From an uncultured Treponema sp. (GTDB lineage: Bacteria > Spirochaetota > Spirochaetia > Treponematales > Treponemataceae), in contig CALBXN010000013.1 of the NCBI GenBank assembly GCA_937890485.1, positions 1 to 5,952 on the forward strand: 5,952 nucleotides of DNA, read 5' to 3'. The notes beneath the pieces are model-generated. The model had not been told where the DNA came from. It did no database searches and saw only the letters and a program-made list of their open reading frames with translations. How positions within the stretch are numbered: position 1 is the first letter of the stretch; each line of letters starts with the position of its first letter. Of the stretch, positions 1 through 4,881 are shown piece by piece. A program made the position numbers and the translations under genes.

Positions 1-1
1 A

Positions 2-307
2 AAACTCTTCGGTGTAGCCGAGCCGGAGAACGTGATTTTCACCCACAACGCCACCCACGGGCTCAACATCGCCATCCATTCGCTGGTGAAACCATGCAGC
101 CGCGTGATTATCTCCGGCTACGAGCACAACGCCGTCACCCGACCCCTCCACGCCATCCCCAACGTGGAGCTGACCATCCTCGATACGCCGCCATTTCAGC
201 CCGAGTGCATGGTGGAGGAGGCGAAAAAGGCGCTGGAGAAGGGCGCGGATGTCTTTATCTGCAACCATGTTTCCAACGTGTTCGGCAATGTCCAGCCGGT
301 GGATTAA
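2..307 (+). CDS. Cysteine desulfurase/selenocysteine lyase-like class V aminotransferase, internal fragment
   Basis: This is an open frame entering from the left edge (codons from base 2) and ending at TAA 305-307. It encodes about 101 residues of a fold-type I, PLP-dependent class V aminotransferase. Such enzymes (NifS/SufS/CsdB-like) remove sulfur or selenium from cysteine or selenocysteine. Visible family signatures are VIFTHNATHGLNIAI (PLP phosphate-contact region), GYEHNAVTRPL (the conserved His-Asn segment that stacks on PLP) and NHVSNVFGNVQPVD (equivalent to the NNEVG-IQP motif of NifS). The catalytic lysine and the mobile Cys loop would lie further downstream and are absent. The family is about 380-400 residues long, so both ends are missing. 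The TAA is probably not the native stop: it lies at the point where the sequence turns AT-rich and where another gene's frame begins. The resemblance to gut Clostridia proteins is from memory and is an inference. Confidence 0.8.
   Translation, partial: KLFGVAEPENVIFTHNATHGLNIAIHSLVKPCSRVIISGYEHNAVTRPLHAIPNVELTILDTPPFQPECMVEEAKKALEKGADVFICNHVSNVFGNVQPVD
296..306. other. Chimeric junction 1 (aminotransferase / dapA)
   Basis: The aminotransferase frame is coherent up to GTG GAT (299-304). A dapA frame in a different phase is coherent from GGA TTA AGA (301-309). Base composition falls from about 60% G+C to under 40% at the same point. The short overlap, in which both frames make sense, could be a shared microhomology of a few bases around GGTGGAT. 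Both genes are broken here, so the seam is a join between unrelated DNAs. An assembly or amplification artefact is more likely than a natural recombination. Confidence 0.75.
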
Positions 308-381
308 GATTGCCACTTGTTGAAGTTACTGATAACGCAAAAAAAATAATTGAAGACGCACTAAAACAGTGTAATTTATAA
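301..381 (+). pseudogene. dapA: 4-hydroxy-tetrahydrodipicolinate synthase (DapA), C-terminal 26 codons only
   Basis: The frame beginning GGA TTA AGA encodes GLRLPLVEVTDNAKKIIEDA followed by LKQCNL, and stops at TAA 379-381. The pattern (L)RLPLV-(E/P)-(V/L)-(T/S), followed by an amphipathic helix ending in a short L-rich tail, is the typical C-terminus of DapA. DapA condenses pyruvate with aspartate semialdehyde in lysine/diaminopimelate synthesis. Its substrate is made by the product of the next gene, asd, which starts 20 bases downstream, so an original dapA-asd operon is a good inference. The first roughly 270 residues, including the Schiff-base lysine, are missing because the sequence is joined to foreign DNA near 300. 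The call rests on a short tail plus context, hence the moderate confidence. Confidence 0.6.
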
Positions 382-401
382 AAATAGGAGAATTTGAATT
401 T

Positions 402-1505
402 ATGGAAAAGAAAATATCAGTTGGTGTGCTTGGTGCAACAGGAATGGTAGGTCAACGCTATATCTACCTTTTAGCAGATCATCCTTGGTTTGAAGTAACT
501 TATGTTGCTGCTTCTCCTCGTTCTGCTGGAAAAAAATATTGTGAAGCAGTTGATTCTCGTTGGTTAATCGGAAGTGATATACCAGAAGGTGTAAAAAATC
601 TTGTTGTACAAGATGCAAATGATGTAGATGCTGCAAAAGGAAAATGTCAATTTGTATTTAGTGCTTTAGAAATGGATAAAGATAAAATCAAAGAACTTGA
701 AGCATCTTATGCTGCTGCAAATATTCCAGTTGTTTCAAATGCAAGTGCAAATCGCTGGACAGATGATGTTCCAATGTTGATTCCTGAAATCAATCCTGAC
801 CACACTGATATCATCGCTGCTCAGAAAAAACATCACGGTTGGGACAAAGGATTTGTTGCTGTAAAACCAAACTGTTCTTTGCAATCATATATGGCTCCAA
901 TTTACGCTTTACAAAAAGCAGGTTATCCAATCAAAAGAATGATTGTTACAACAATGCAAGCTACAAGTGGAGCAGGATATCCTGGTGTTCCTTCATTCGA
1001 TATGATTGATAATGTTGTTCCATTTATCGGTGGTGAAGAAGAAAAAACTGAAAAAGAATGCTTAAAAATTCTTGGTAAAGTTGCAGGTGATAAAATTGAA
1101 AATGCTACAAGTCCTTTAGTAGCTGCACATTGTAATCGTGTTCCTGTAATTGATGGACATACAGCTTGTGTAAGTCTTGAATTTGACTTGCCAGAAGATA
1201 AAAAACCTTCACTTGAAGAAATTGAAAAAGTTTGGCTTTCATTTAAAGGAGTTCCTCAAGAATTGGATTTACCTTCAGCTCCTGTTCAACCAATTCATGT
1301 TCGCCACGAAAACAATCGTCCACAACCACGCCGAGACAGAGAAACTGATAAAGGTATGGCTGTAACAGTTGGTCGTTTAAGAGAATGTCCTGTATTTGAT
1401 GTTCGTTTTGTTGCTTTAAGCCACAACACAAAACGTGGGGCAGCAATGGGTGGTATTCTTAATGCAGAACTTCTTAAAGCAAAAGGATTTTTTGACAATC
1501 TTTAA
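402..1505 (+). CDS. asd: Aspartate-semialdehyde dehydrogenase, archaeal/fungal-type class
   Basis: This gene encodes 367 residues. The enzyme reduces L-aspartyl-4-phosphate to L-aspartate-4-semialdehyde with NADPH in the cytoplasm, the branch point to lysine/diaminopimelate, threonine and methionine. The N-terminal Rossmann fold carries GATGMVGQR (residues 11-19). SNASANRW lies near 112-119. KPNCSLQ contains the nucleophilic cysteine C158, and TMQATSGAGYPG (184-195) supplies the active-site glutamine Q186. CNRVPVIDGH (244-253) holds the substrate-binding arginine and the catalytic base H253. RPQPRRDR followed by GMAVTVGR (306-325) and NTKRGAAMGG (342-351) form the conserved C-terminal part. 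Length and these motifs match the archaeal/fungal-like ASADH class, not the E. coli/Bacillus class. The start is supported by AGGAG at 386-390, 11 bases upstream. It follows the dapA tail by 20 bases, suggesting cotranscription, and ends 28 bases before a strong terminator. No key residue is missing. Confidence 0.95.
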   Translation: MEKKISVGVLGATGMVGQRYIYLLADHPWFEVTYVAASPRSAGKKYCEAVDSRWLIGSDIPEGVKNLVVQDANDVDAAKGKCQFVFSALEMDKDKIKELEASYAAANIPVVSNASANRWTDDVPMLIPEINPDHTDIIAAQKKHHGWDKGFVAVKPNCSLQSYMAPIYALQKAGYPIKRMIVTTMQATSGAGYPGVPSFDMIDNVVPFIGGEEEKTEKECLKILGKVAGDKIENATSPLVAAHCNRVPVIDGHTACVSLEFDLPEDKKPSLEEIEKVWLSFKGVPQELDLPSAPVQPIHVRHENNRPQPRRDRETDKGMAVTVGRLRECPVFDVRFVALSHNTKRGAAMGGILNAELLKAKGFFDNL

Positions 1506-1533
1506 GATTGATTAAATACAATTTATTGTAAAT

Positions 1534-1579
1534 AAAAAAGACTACTTGGAAATTTTAACTTTCTAAGTAGTCTTTTTTT
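1534..1579. terminator. Bidirectional rho-independent terminator between asd and nudC
   Basis: The left arm (1534-1552, AAAAAAGACTACTT plus GGAAA) pairs with the right arm (1560-1578, TTTCT then AAGTAGTCTTTTTT). The pairing is perfect apart from one G-T wobble and leaves a 7-base loop (TTTTAAC). The right arm ends in a run of seven T. Read on the opposite strand, the left arm also ends in a T run. It lies between two convergent genes (asd stop at 1505; nudC stop codon at 1590-1592), so it can end transcription from both sides. Confidence 0.93.
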
Positions 1580-1589
1580 CAGGGCTTTT

Positions 1590-2381
1590 TTATAATTCAC
1601 CCATAATCAATTTCCATGCAACAGACCCTGGTTTTGGTATTGGAGGAAGATTATCGCGTTTAAACCACATTGCTTCCTCAATTTCTTCTTCTTGAGGAGT
1701 AATTTTACCTTTTTTATAATCTGCTTTGAAAGCTAACATAAGTTGGTCAGGAAAAGGCCATGCTTGACTTGTAATGTAGCGTACATTTTCAACTTCGATA
1801 CCAACTTCTTCTCTGATTTCTCTTACAACTGCTTGTTCTGCTGATTCACCTGCTTCGATAAAACCTGCAAGACAAGTGTAAACATCATTGTTTCGATGCT
1901 TGTGGCGAGCAAGAAGAATTTCACCATCTTTTTCAACTAAAACTATCATTGCTGGAGTTACAGTTGGATAAATATGAGTTTGACAATCTGGACAAGTTCG
2001 CGCTGTTTCAAATTTATCGTCTTGCATTTGTGTACCACAATGAGGACAATATCTGTATTTTTTGCGCCATTTCAAAATTGAATGTGCTCTGGCGGCTCTT
2101 GTTATTGCTTCGTTTTTAGAATTTTGTTTTACAAAAAGAGAACGTATTGGAACCCATTTACAACCAGTAGGTGCTGGACAATCATCTTCAAGTGCGATGG
2201 CGGTGTATTGATATTCAGGTTCTCCAAACCAATCAATTACAACTTGGTGATCAAAACATTTCTGAACGATTTTATCGGAAGGTAGTTCCAATTTGTCAGA
2301 ATCAACAACTAAAACAGAGTGGTTACAAAAAATATAGTGCAGACTCATTAATTCATTCTGCAAATTTGTTATCATTGGCAT
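1590..2381 (-). CDS. nudC: NADH pyrophosphatase, Nudix family (NudC-type, zinc-ribbon)
   Basis: This gene encodes 263 residues. NudC-type enzymes hydrolyse NAD(H) to NMN(H) and AMP with Mg2+ or Mn2+, and E. coli NudC also removes NAD caps from RNA. The N-terminal domain is followed by a four-cysteine zinc ribbon (C112-x2-C115 and C130-x2-C133). A complete Nudix box spans G173 to I195 (GX5EX7REUXEEXGU), with E188, E191 and E192 available for metal binding. The family marker after the box is SQAWPFP (205-211), close to the SQPWPFP of NADH diphosphatases, with Ala replacing the first Pro. It is convergent with asd across a shared terminator. The start is uncertain: no clear Shine-Dalgarno site precedes the ATG at 2379-2381. 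ATG codons at 2373-2375 and 2346-2348 (252 residues, MSLHYIF) are possible, and the last fits E. coli NudC's N-terminus at least as well. The gene is intact. Confidence 0.92.
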   Translation of the reverse strand: MPMITNLQNELMSLHYIFCNHSVLVVDSDKLELPSDKIVQKCFDHQVVIDWFGEPEYQYTAIALEDDCPAPTGCKWVPIRSLFVKQNSKNEAITRAARAHSILKWRKKYRYCPHCGTQMQDDKFETARTCPDCQTHIYPTVTPAMIVLVEKDGEILLARHKHRNNDVYTCLAGFIEAGESAEQAVVREIREEVGIEVENVRYITSQAWPFPDQLMLAFKADYKKGKITPQEEEIEEAMWFKRDNLPPIPKPGSVAWKLIMGEL

Positions 2382-2384
2382 GAG

Positions 2385-2413
2385 TATAGGATAACACGAC
2401 TTTTTAAATTTAG
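2385..2413 (-). promoter_or_regulatory. Possible promoter of nudC
   Basis: On the minus strand TTGCTA (2408-2413) and TATCCT (2385-2390) are separated by 17 bases, resembling sigma-70 -35 and -10 hexamers with mismatches. Initiation about 7 bases after TATCCT would fall at or just before the most upstream ATG (2379-2381). That would make that start leaderless, or favour the ATG at 2346-2348. The evidence is weak because the region is AT-rich. Confidence 0.35.
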
Positions 2414-2473
2414 CAAAGAAAAAGTTATAAAATATTCTTGATAAAAGTTTCTCGTTAAGATTAGTAGTTTGAA

Positions 2474-2790
2474 TTATTTTGTAAGGTCTTTTATTTCATT
2501 ATTCGTAAGACCTGTACATTCTGAAATAACGTCGATAGGAATATTTTTTACTAACATATTCTTAGCTGTCTCGATTTTTGCTTGTTGAGCACCGTCATTT
2601 TTAGCTTTGAAATATATGTCTTGGTCGTGGATGTTCACGCTGGAATACTCCTTTTTGTTAGACTATTTTGATTTTATGTCCTTGATGAAGGCTTCGATTC
2701 TGTCTGTAAAATCGTCAGATGTCTCTCTAGAAATAATATACTTCAAAATTTTTTTTGTAGTAAATCCATTGCGAATTATTTTTTTTATTT
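2474..2790 (-). pseudogene. Rpn/PD-(D/E)XK nuclease-transposase family protein, C-terminal remnant with in-frame stop
   Basis: Reading the minus strand, one frame gives GFTTKKILKYIISRETSDDF then TDRIEAFIKDIKSK. A TAG stop follows (2663-2665), and the same frame continues as NKKEYSSVNIHDQDIYFKAK, then NDGAQQAKIETAKNMLV and KNIPIDVISECTGLTNNEIK, ending at TAA (2474-2476). The last part, an A-rich helix followed by a NML-x-IPIDVI-x-CTGL-x-x-EI motif, is the typical C-terminal tail of Rpn family recombination-promoting nucleases (PD-(D/E)XK transposase family). These are abundant in Treponema and gut Bacteroidota and Bacillota. The N-terminal nuclease core with its catalytic Asp/Glu/Lys residues is absent; upstream only A-rich sequence with a TAA is found. 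The gene is therefore both 5'-truncated and interrupted. The TAG probably replaced a Glu or Gln codon. It lies between nudC and a repeat tract, a typical place for decaying mobile-type genes. Confidence 0.72.
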
Positions 2791-2811
2791 AAAAGTAAGT
2801 TTTTTTATTTA
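2780..2811 (+). repeat. Short AT-rich direct repeat, 2 x TTTTTTTATTTA
   Basis: TTTTTTTATTTA occurs at 2780-2791 and again at 2800-2811, a 20-base offset (two helical turns). It lies just upstream of the -35-like TTGACT at 2826 and could act as an UP-like AT tract. It could also be low-complexity drift next to the decayed Rpn gene. Confidence 0.4.
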
Positions 2812-2825
2812 CAAAATGGAGATTT

Positions 2826-2853
2826 TTGACTATTATAGAATTATGACTATAAT
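2826..2853 (+). promoter_or_regulatory. Near-consensus sigma-70-type promoter upstream of the lipoprotein start
   Basis: TTGACT (2826-2831) and a perfect TATAAT (2848-2853) are separated by 16 bases, with an AT-rich upstream region. Expected initiation is near 2860, about 16 bases before the AACTC repeat begins. This would give a leader of roughly 205 bases containing the repeat and the hairpin ahead of the ATG at 3066. It is the best promoter-like sequence in the window, and no gene starts closer to it. Confidence 0.65.
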
Positions 2854-2875
2854 GTTGTATAAAAGACTAAGTAGC

Positions 2876-2940
2876 AACTCAACTCAACTCAACTCAACTC
2901 AACTCAACTCAACTCAACTCAACTCAACTTAACTTAACTT
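2876..2940. repeat. Pentanucleotide tandem repeat, 10 x AACTC then 3 x AACTT
   Basis: Ten perfect AACTC units (2876-2925) are followed by three perfect AACTT units (2926-2940), 65 bases without interruption. Read 5' to 3' on the + strand the AACTC part has no stop in any frame (it cycles Asn-Ser-Thr-Gln-Leu), while the AACTT part introduces TAA. It is not part of a supported gene. It lies between a promoter-like sequence and the start of a lipoprotein gene, so it would be transcribed in the leader. Such tracts are prone to slipped-strand changes in copy number. Whether this one regulates anything is not shown. Confidence 0.97.
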
Positions 2941-2979
2941 AACGGATAAATATCACCTACATAAATATATACATTGTAG

Positions 2980-3036
2980 AAAAGCTAAATTTTTGTACAT
3001 GCTTAAAAGTATGTGCAAAAATTTAGCTTTTTTATT
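2980..3036 (+). terminator. Strong terminator-like hairpin in the leader of the lipoprotein gene
   Basis: The left arm 2980-3000 (AAAAGCTAAATTTTTG then TACAT) pairs with the right arm 3011-3031 (ATGTG then CAAAAATTTAGCTTTT), with only one T-G wobble in 21 pairs and a 10-base loop (GCTTAAAAGT). A T-rich run follows (TTTATTTTTA). On sequence alone it is a rho-independent terminator for + strand transcription. It ends only about 26 bases before the Shine-Dalgarno of the gene at 3066, leaving little room for a promoter after it. It could end an upstream transcript, act as an attenuator of the lipoprotein gene, or stabilise its mRNA. Confidence 0.85.
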
Positions 3037-3065
3037 TTTAAATTTACCTATTTTTTGGAGGATGT

Positions 3066-3275
3066 ATGAAAAAACATTTTTTGTGGATTGCTACTCTGTT
3101 AATAGCAATAAGTTTTGTATTCTGTTTTATTGGATGTAAGGATCCAGTTGCTCCTGAAACATCTAATGAAAAGTCGGAAAATAAAACAGAGGTTTTTACT
3201 GGTTCAATATCAGGTATTGTAAAGTTTTCAAATGCTACAAATAGTGAAGGAATTATTGTTAGCCTTGAAAAAATT
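3066..3275 (+). pseudogene. 5' part of a spirochaete-type lipoprotein gene
   Basis: About 70 residues remain. There is a basic start (MKKH), a hydrophobic stretch at 5-23 and a lipobox ending in Phe-Ile-Gly-Cys, giving C24 as the lipidated residue. A polar, Lys/Glu/Asn-rich linker (25-44) follows, and then GSISGIVKFSNATNSEGIIV plus SLEK (46-69). The SISG-V-FSNA pattern with a following IxVSLEKTxGL-like stretch is, from memory, common at the start of treponemal surface lipoproteins with repeat domains. This fits the spirochaete assignment of region 2. The original gene would have continued beyond the junction. Function is unknown. The leader contains a promoter, the AACTC repeat and a hairpin. 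Confidence 0.65.
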
Positions 3276-3635
3276 ACAGGATTAAAAGCAGTTGAAACTA
3301 CTGCTAAGAAATCAATAGCTTCATTTAAAGTAAGAGAAGGACAATCAATTGGTTGTAAAGTTACTTTAAGAGGAGAAAATATGTACAACTTTATGGATAA
3401 GTTAGTATCTATTGGATTACCTCGTGTTCGTGATTTCAGAGGTGTTTCACCAAAGGCTTTTGATGGACGTGGAAATTATACGTTAGGTATTAAAGAACAA
3501 TTAATATTCTCTGAAATAGAATATGATAATGTTGTTAAAGTACGTGGAATGGATATCGTATTTGTAACAACTGCAAAATCTAATGAAGAAGCTTATGATT
3601 TATTAAAAGAACTTGGAATTCCATTTAGAAAGTAA
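3066..3635 (+). CDS. rplE: Chimeric frame: lipoprotein N-terminus joined to the C-terminal two thirds of ribosomal protein L5
   Basis: This open frame has 189 codons, with GGAGG at 3057-3061 before the ATG. Residues 1-24 form a lipoprotein signal peptide, and residues 25 to about 68 resemble a surface lipoprotein. From about residue 70 to the end (ITGLKAVETTAKKSIASF, later LPRVRDFRG, FDGRGNYTLGIKEQLIF and KVRGMDIVFVTTA) it matches L5 from roughly residue 60 of 180. L5 binds 5S rRNA and helps form the central protuberance of the large subunit. The first third of L5 is missing. L5 is a cytoplasmic essential protein, so an exported, truncated version makes no biological sense. The following genes are the normal spc-operon partners of rplE (rpsN 14 bases downstream). 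An automatic annotation would probably call this L5. I read it as the artificial or recombinant joining of two genes near 3264-3296. Confidence 0.85.
   Translation: MKKHFLWIATLLIAISFVFCFIGCKDPVAPETSNEKSENKTEVFTGSISGIVKFSNATNSEGIIVSLEKITGLKAVETTAKKSIASFKVREGQSIGCKVTLRGENMYNFMDKLVSIGLPRVRDFRGVSPKAFDGRGNYTLGIKEQLIFSEIEYDNVVKVRGMDIVFVTTAKSNEEAYDLLKELGIPFRK
3264..3296. other. Chimeric junction 2 (lipoprotein / rplE)
   Basis: Codons before about 3264 belong to the lipoprotein and codons after about 3296 clearly belong to L5. The bases between encode LEKITGLKAVE, which can be read as either protein: lipoproteins of this type carry a SLEKT-x-GL stretch, and L5 carries I-(T/A)-GQKPV at this place. 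A run of similar bases (GAAAAAATTACAGGATTAAA-like) in both parents would explain an in-frame join by short homology, as in assembly or amplification chimeras. The exact base cannot be fixed from this sequence alone. Confidence 0.75.
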
Positions 3636-3649
3636 TCGGAGGGTAAATA

Positions 3650-3835
3650 ATGGCAAAAAAAAGTATGATTGTTAAAGCTAATAAAAAGCAAAAATTCAAA
3701 GTACGTGAATATACAAGATGTACAAGATGTGGTCGTCCACACGCAGTTATGAGTAAATTCGGAATCTGCCGTATTTGCTTCCGTGAATTAGCTTACAAAG
3801 GACAAATACCAGGAATTAAGAAATCAAGCTGGTAA
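3650..3835 (+). CDS. rpsN: 30S ribosomal protein S14, zinc-binding type (type Z)
   Basis: This 61-residue protein has the usual length of the short zinc-binding S14. S14 sits in the head of the small subunit and contacts 16S rRNA with S3 and S10. The zinc knuckle is C24-x2-C27 and C40-x2-C43, followed by the conserved FRELAYKGQIPG-x-KKSSW end. YTRCTRCGRPHAVMSKFG is much closer to Bacillus-type S14 (EYTRCERCGRPHSV) than to what I recall for treponemes. This is one reason to assign region 3 to Bacillota or Mollicutes. GGAGGG at 3638-3643 supports the start, and the gene begins 14 bases after the rplE stop. A 9-base tandem copy (ACAAGATGT) in the TRCTRC codons is simply coding sequence. Confidence 0.97.
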   Translation: MAKKSMIVKANKKQKFKVREYTRCTRCGRPHAVMSKFGICRICFRELAYKGQIPGIKKSSW

Positions 3836-3855
3836 TTGGAAAGGAGGAGTTAAAA

Positions 3856-4257
3856 ATGGCAGTAGTAACAGATACAATTGCAGATATGTTAACACGTATT
3901 CGTAATGCTAACCAAATGCGTTATGAAGAAGTACAAGTTCCTGCTTCTAATATAAAAGTAGAAATCGCAAGAATTCTAAAAGAAGAAGGATTTATAAATG
4001 ATTACAAAGTAGTTAAAGATGATGCTCAAGGAACAATCGTTTTAACTTTAAAATATACAGCAAAAAGAGAAAGAGTTATCACAGGTTTAAAGAGAATTTC
4101 AAAACCTGGACTACGTGTATATGCTAAGAACGATGAAGTACCTAAAGTACTTAACGGATTAGGAATCGCTATTATTTCTACATCAAAAGGAATAATGACT
4201 GATAAAGAAGCTCGTAAACAAAATATAGGTGGAGAAGTTTTAGCTTATATTTGGTAA
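3856..4257 (+). CDS. rpsH: 30S ribosomal protein S8
   Basis: This 133-residue protein has the normal length. S8 binds helix 21 of 16S rRNA early in 30S assembly and in many bacteria represses its own operon by binding mRNA. The N-terminal signature DTIADMLTRIRNAN (residues 6-19), SNIKVEIARILKEEGFI (32-48) and the C-terminal RNA-binding segment ISTSKGIMTDKEARK followed by GGEVLAYIW are all intact. AAGGAGG (3841-3847) lies 8 bases before the ATG. The gene starts 20 bases after the rpsN stop. Confidence 0.97.
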   Translation: MAVVTDTIADMLTRIRNANQMRYEEVQVPASNIKVEIARILKEEGFINDYKVVKDDAQGTIVLTLKYTAKRERVITGLKRISKPGLRVYAKNDEVPKVLNGLGIAIISTSKGIMTDKEARKQNIGGEVLAYIW

Positions 4258-4281
4258 TTAAAGACAAAGATAGTTTGAAAC

Positions 4282-4295
4282 CCATGATTACATGG
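4282..4295 (+). other. Small perfect inverted repeat in the rpsH-rplF spacer
   Basis: CCATG (4282-4286) and CATGG (4291-4295) flank a four-base loop, ATTA. The 70-base spacer (4258-4327) is the longest gap in the ribosomal cluster. It has no gene and no T run, so this is not a terminator. It could be a weak mRNA structure or chance. Confidence 0.35.
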
Positions 4296-4327
4296 TGAAT
4301 TTAAAATGAGATATAGGAGGTGTCAAT

Positions 4328-4861
4328 ATGAGCCGTATCGGAAATCGTATAATTACAATTCCTGAAGGAGTAACTGTTGAAAATGTAAATAACGTTGTTA
4401 CTGTTAAAGGTCCAAAAGGAACATTAACACAATCAATGTTAAAAGATATCACAATGAAACAAGAAGGAAATCAAATTACATTAGAACGTTTAAACGAAAA
4501 TGCAAAAGCAATGCATGGAACAATGAATGCTTTAATCAATAATATGATTACTGGTGTTACAAACGGATATGCTAAAACATTAGAAATCATTGGTGTTGGA
4601 TACCGTTTCAATGTTCAAGGAAATAAATTAGTAGTAAGTGCTGGTTATTCACATCCAGTTGAGATGATGATTCCAGAAGGATTAACAGTAGAACTAGTAA
4701 GTAATACTGAAATTACAATTTCAGGTATCGATAAGCAAAAAGTTACTGAATTTGCGGCTAACGTTCGTGCTGTAAGAGAACCAGAACCTTATAAAGGTAA
4801 AGGTATTCGTTACAAAGGTGAATATGTTCGTCGTAAAGAAGGTAAGAAAGCAGCTAAATAA
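4328..4861 (+). CDS. rplF: 50S ribosomal protein L6
   Basis: This 177-residue protein has the usual length of bacterial L6, which binds 23S rRNA near the sarcin-ricin loop and factor-binding site. It starts MSRIGNRIITIPEGV, as in most L6 proteins, with TVKGPKGTL (residues 27-35) in the first domain. The second domain carries GYAKTLEIIGVGYRF, and the C-terminus carries the RNA-binding signature EPEPYKGKGIRYKGEYVRRKEGK. AGGAGGTG (4315-4322) lies five bases before the ATG. The 70-base gap from rpsH is longer than the others in this operon but holds no gene. Confidence 0.97.
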   Translation: MSRIGNRIITIPEGVTVENVNNVVTVKGPKGTLTQSMLKDITMKQEGNQITLERLNENAKAMHGTMNALINNMITGVTNGYAKTLEIIGVGYRFNVQGNKLVVSAGYSHPVEMMIPEGLTVELVSNTEITISGIDKQKVTEFAANVRAVREPEPYKGKGIRYKGEYVRRKEGKKAAK

Positions 4862-4881
4862 GGGTAAGGAGTCGAGATATT

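Noticed and set aside
400..636. Minus-strand open frames opposite asd (also 1243-1498) and opposite rpsE/rplO (5144-5350, 5623-5925)
   Set aside because: They are antisense shadows of well-conserved genes, with biased composition (Leu/His/Phe-rich) and no start signals.
2607..2792. Hydrophobic 61-codon frame on the + strand
   Set aside because: It is the reverse complement of the Rpn remnant. Its hydrophobic look comes from T-rich antisense sequence, and it has no ribosome binding site.
2852..2932. Short frame of 26 codons through the AACTC repeat (M-L-Y-K-R-L-S-S followed by repeated N-S-T-Q-L)
   Set aside because: Its ATG overlaps the TATAAT box, so the transcript from that promoter would not contain it. 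There is no Shine-Dalgarno, and any AACTC tract is open by composition.
2876..2940. CRISPR-like or direct-repeat array
   Set aside because: The units are 5 bases, contiguous and without spacers, so this is a microsatellite.
3066..3635. A novel secreted or membrane-anchored form of L5
   Set aside because: The N-terminal third of L5 is replaced by a lipoprotein start, the rest of the operon is ordinary, and a second seam exists in the same window. A chimeric join explains this better than a new function.
4258..4327. A terminator or internal promoter between rpsH and rplF
   Set aside because: Only a 5-bp stem is present and no T run follows. I see no convincing -35/-10 pair, so read-through of the operon is expected.
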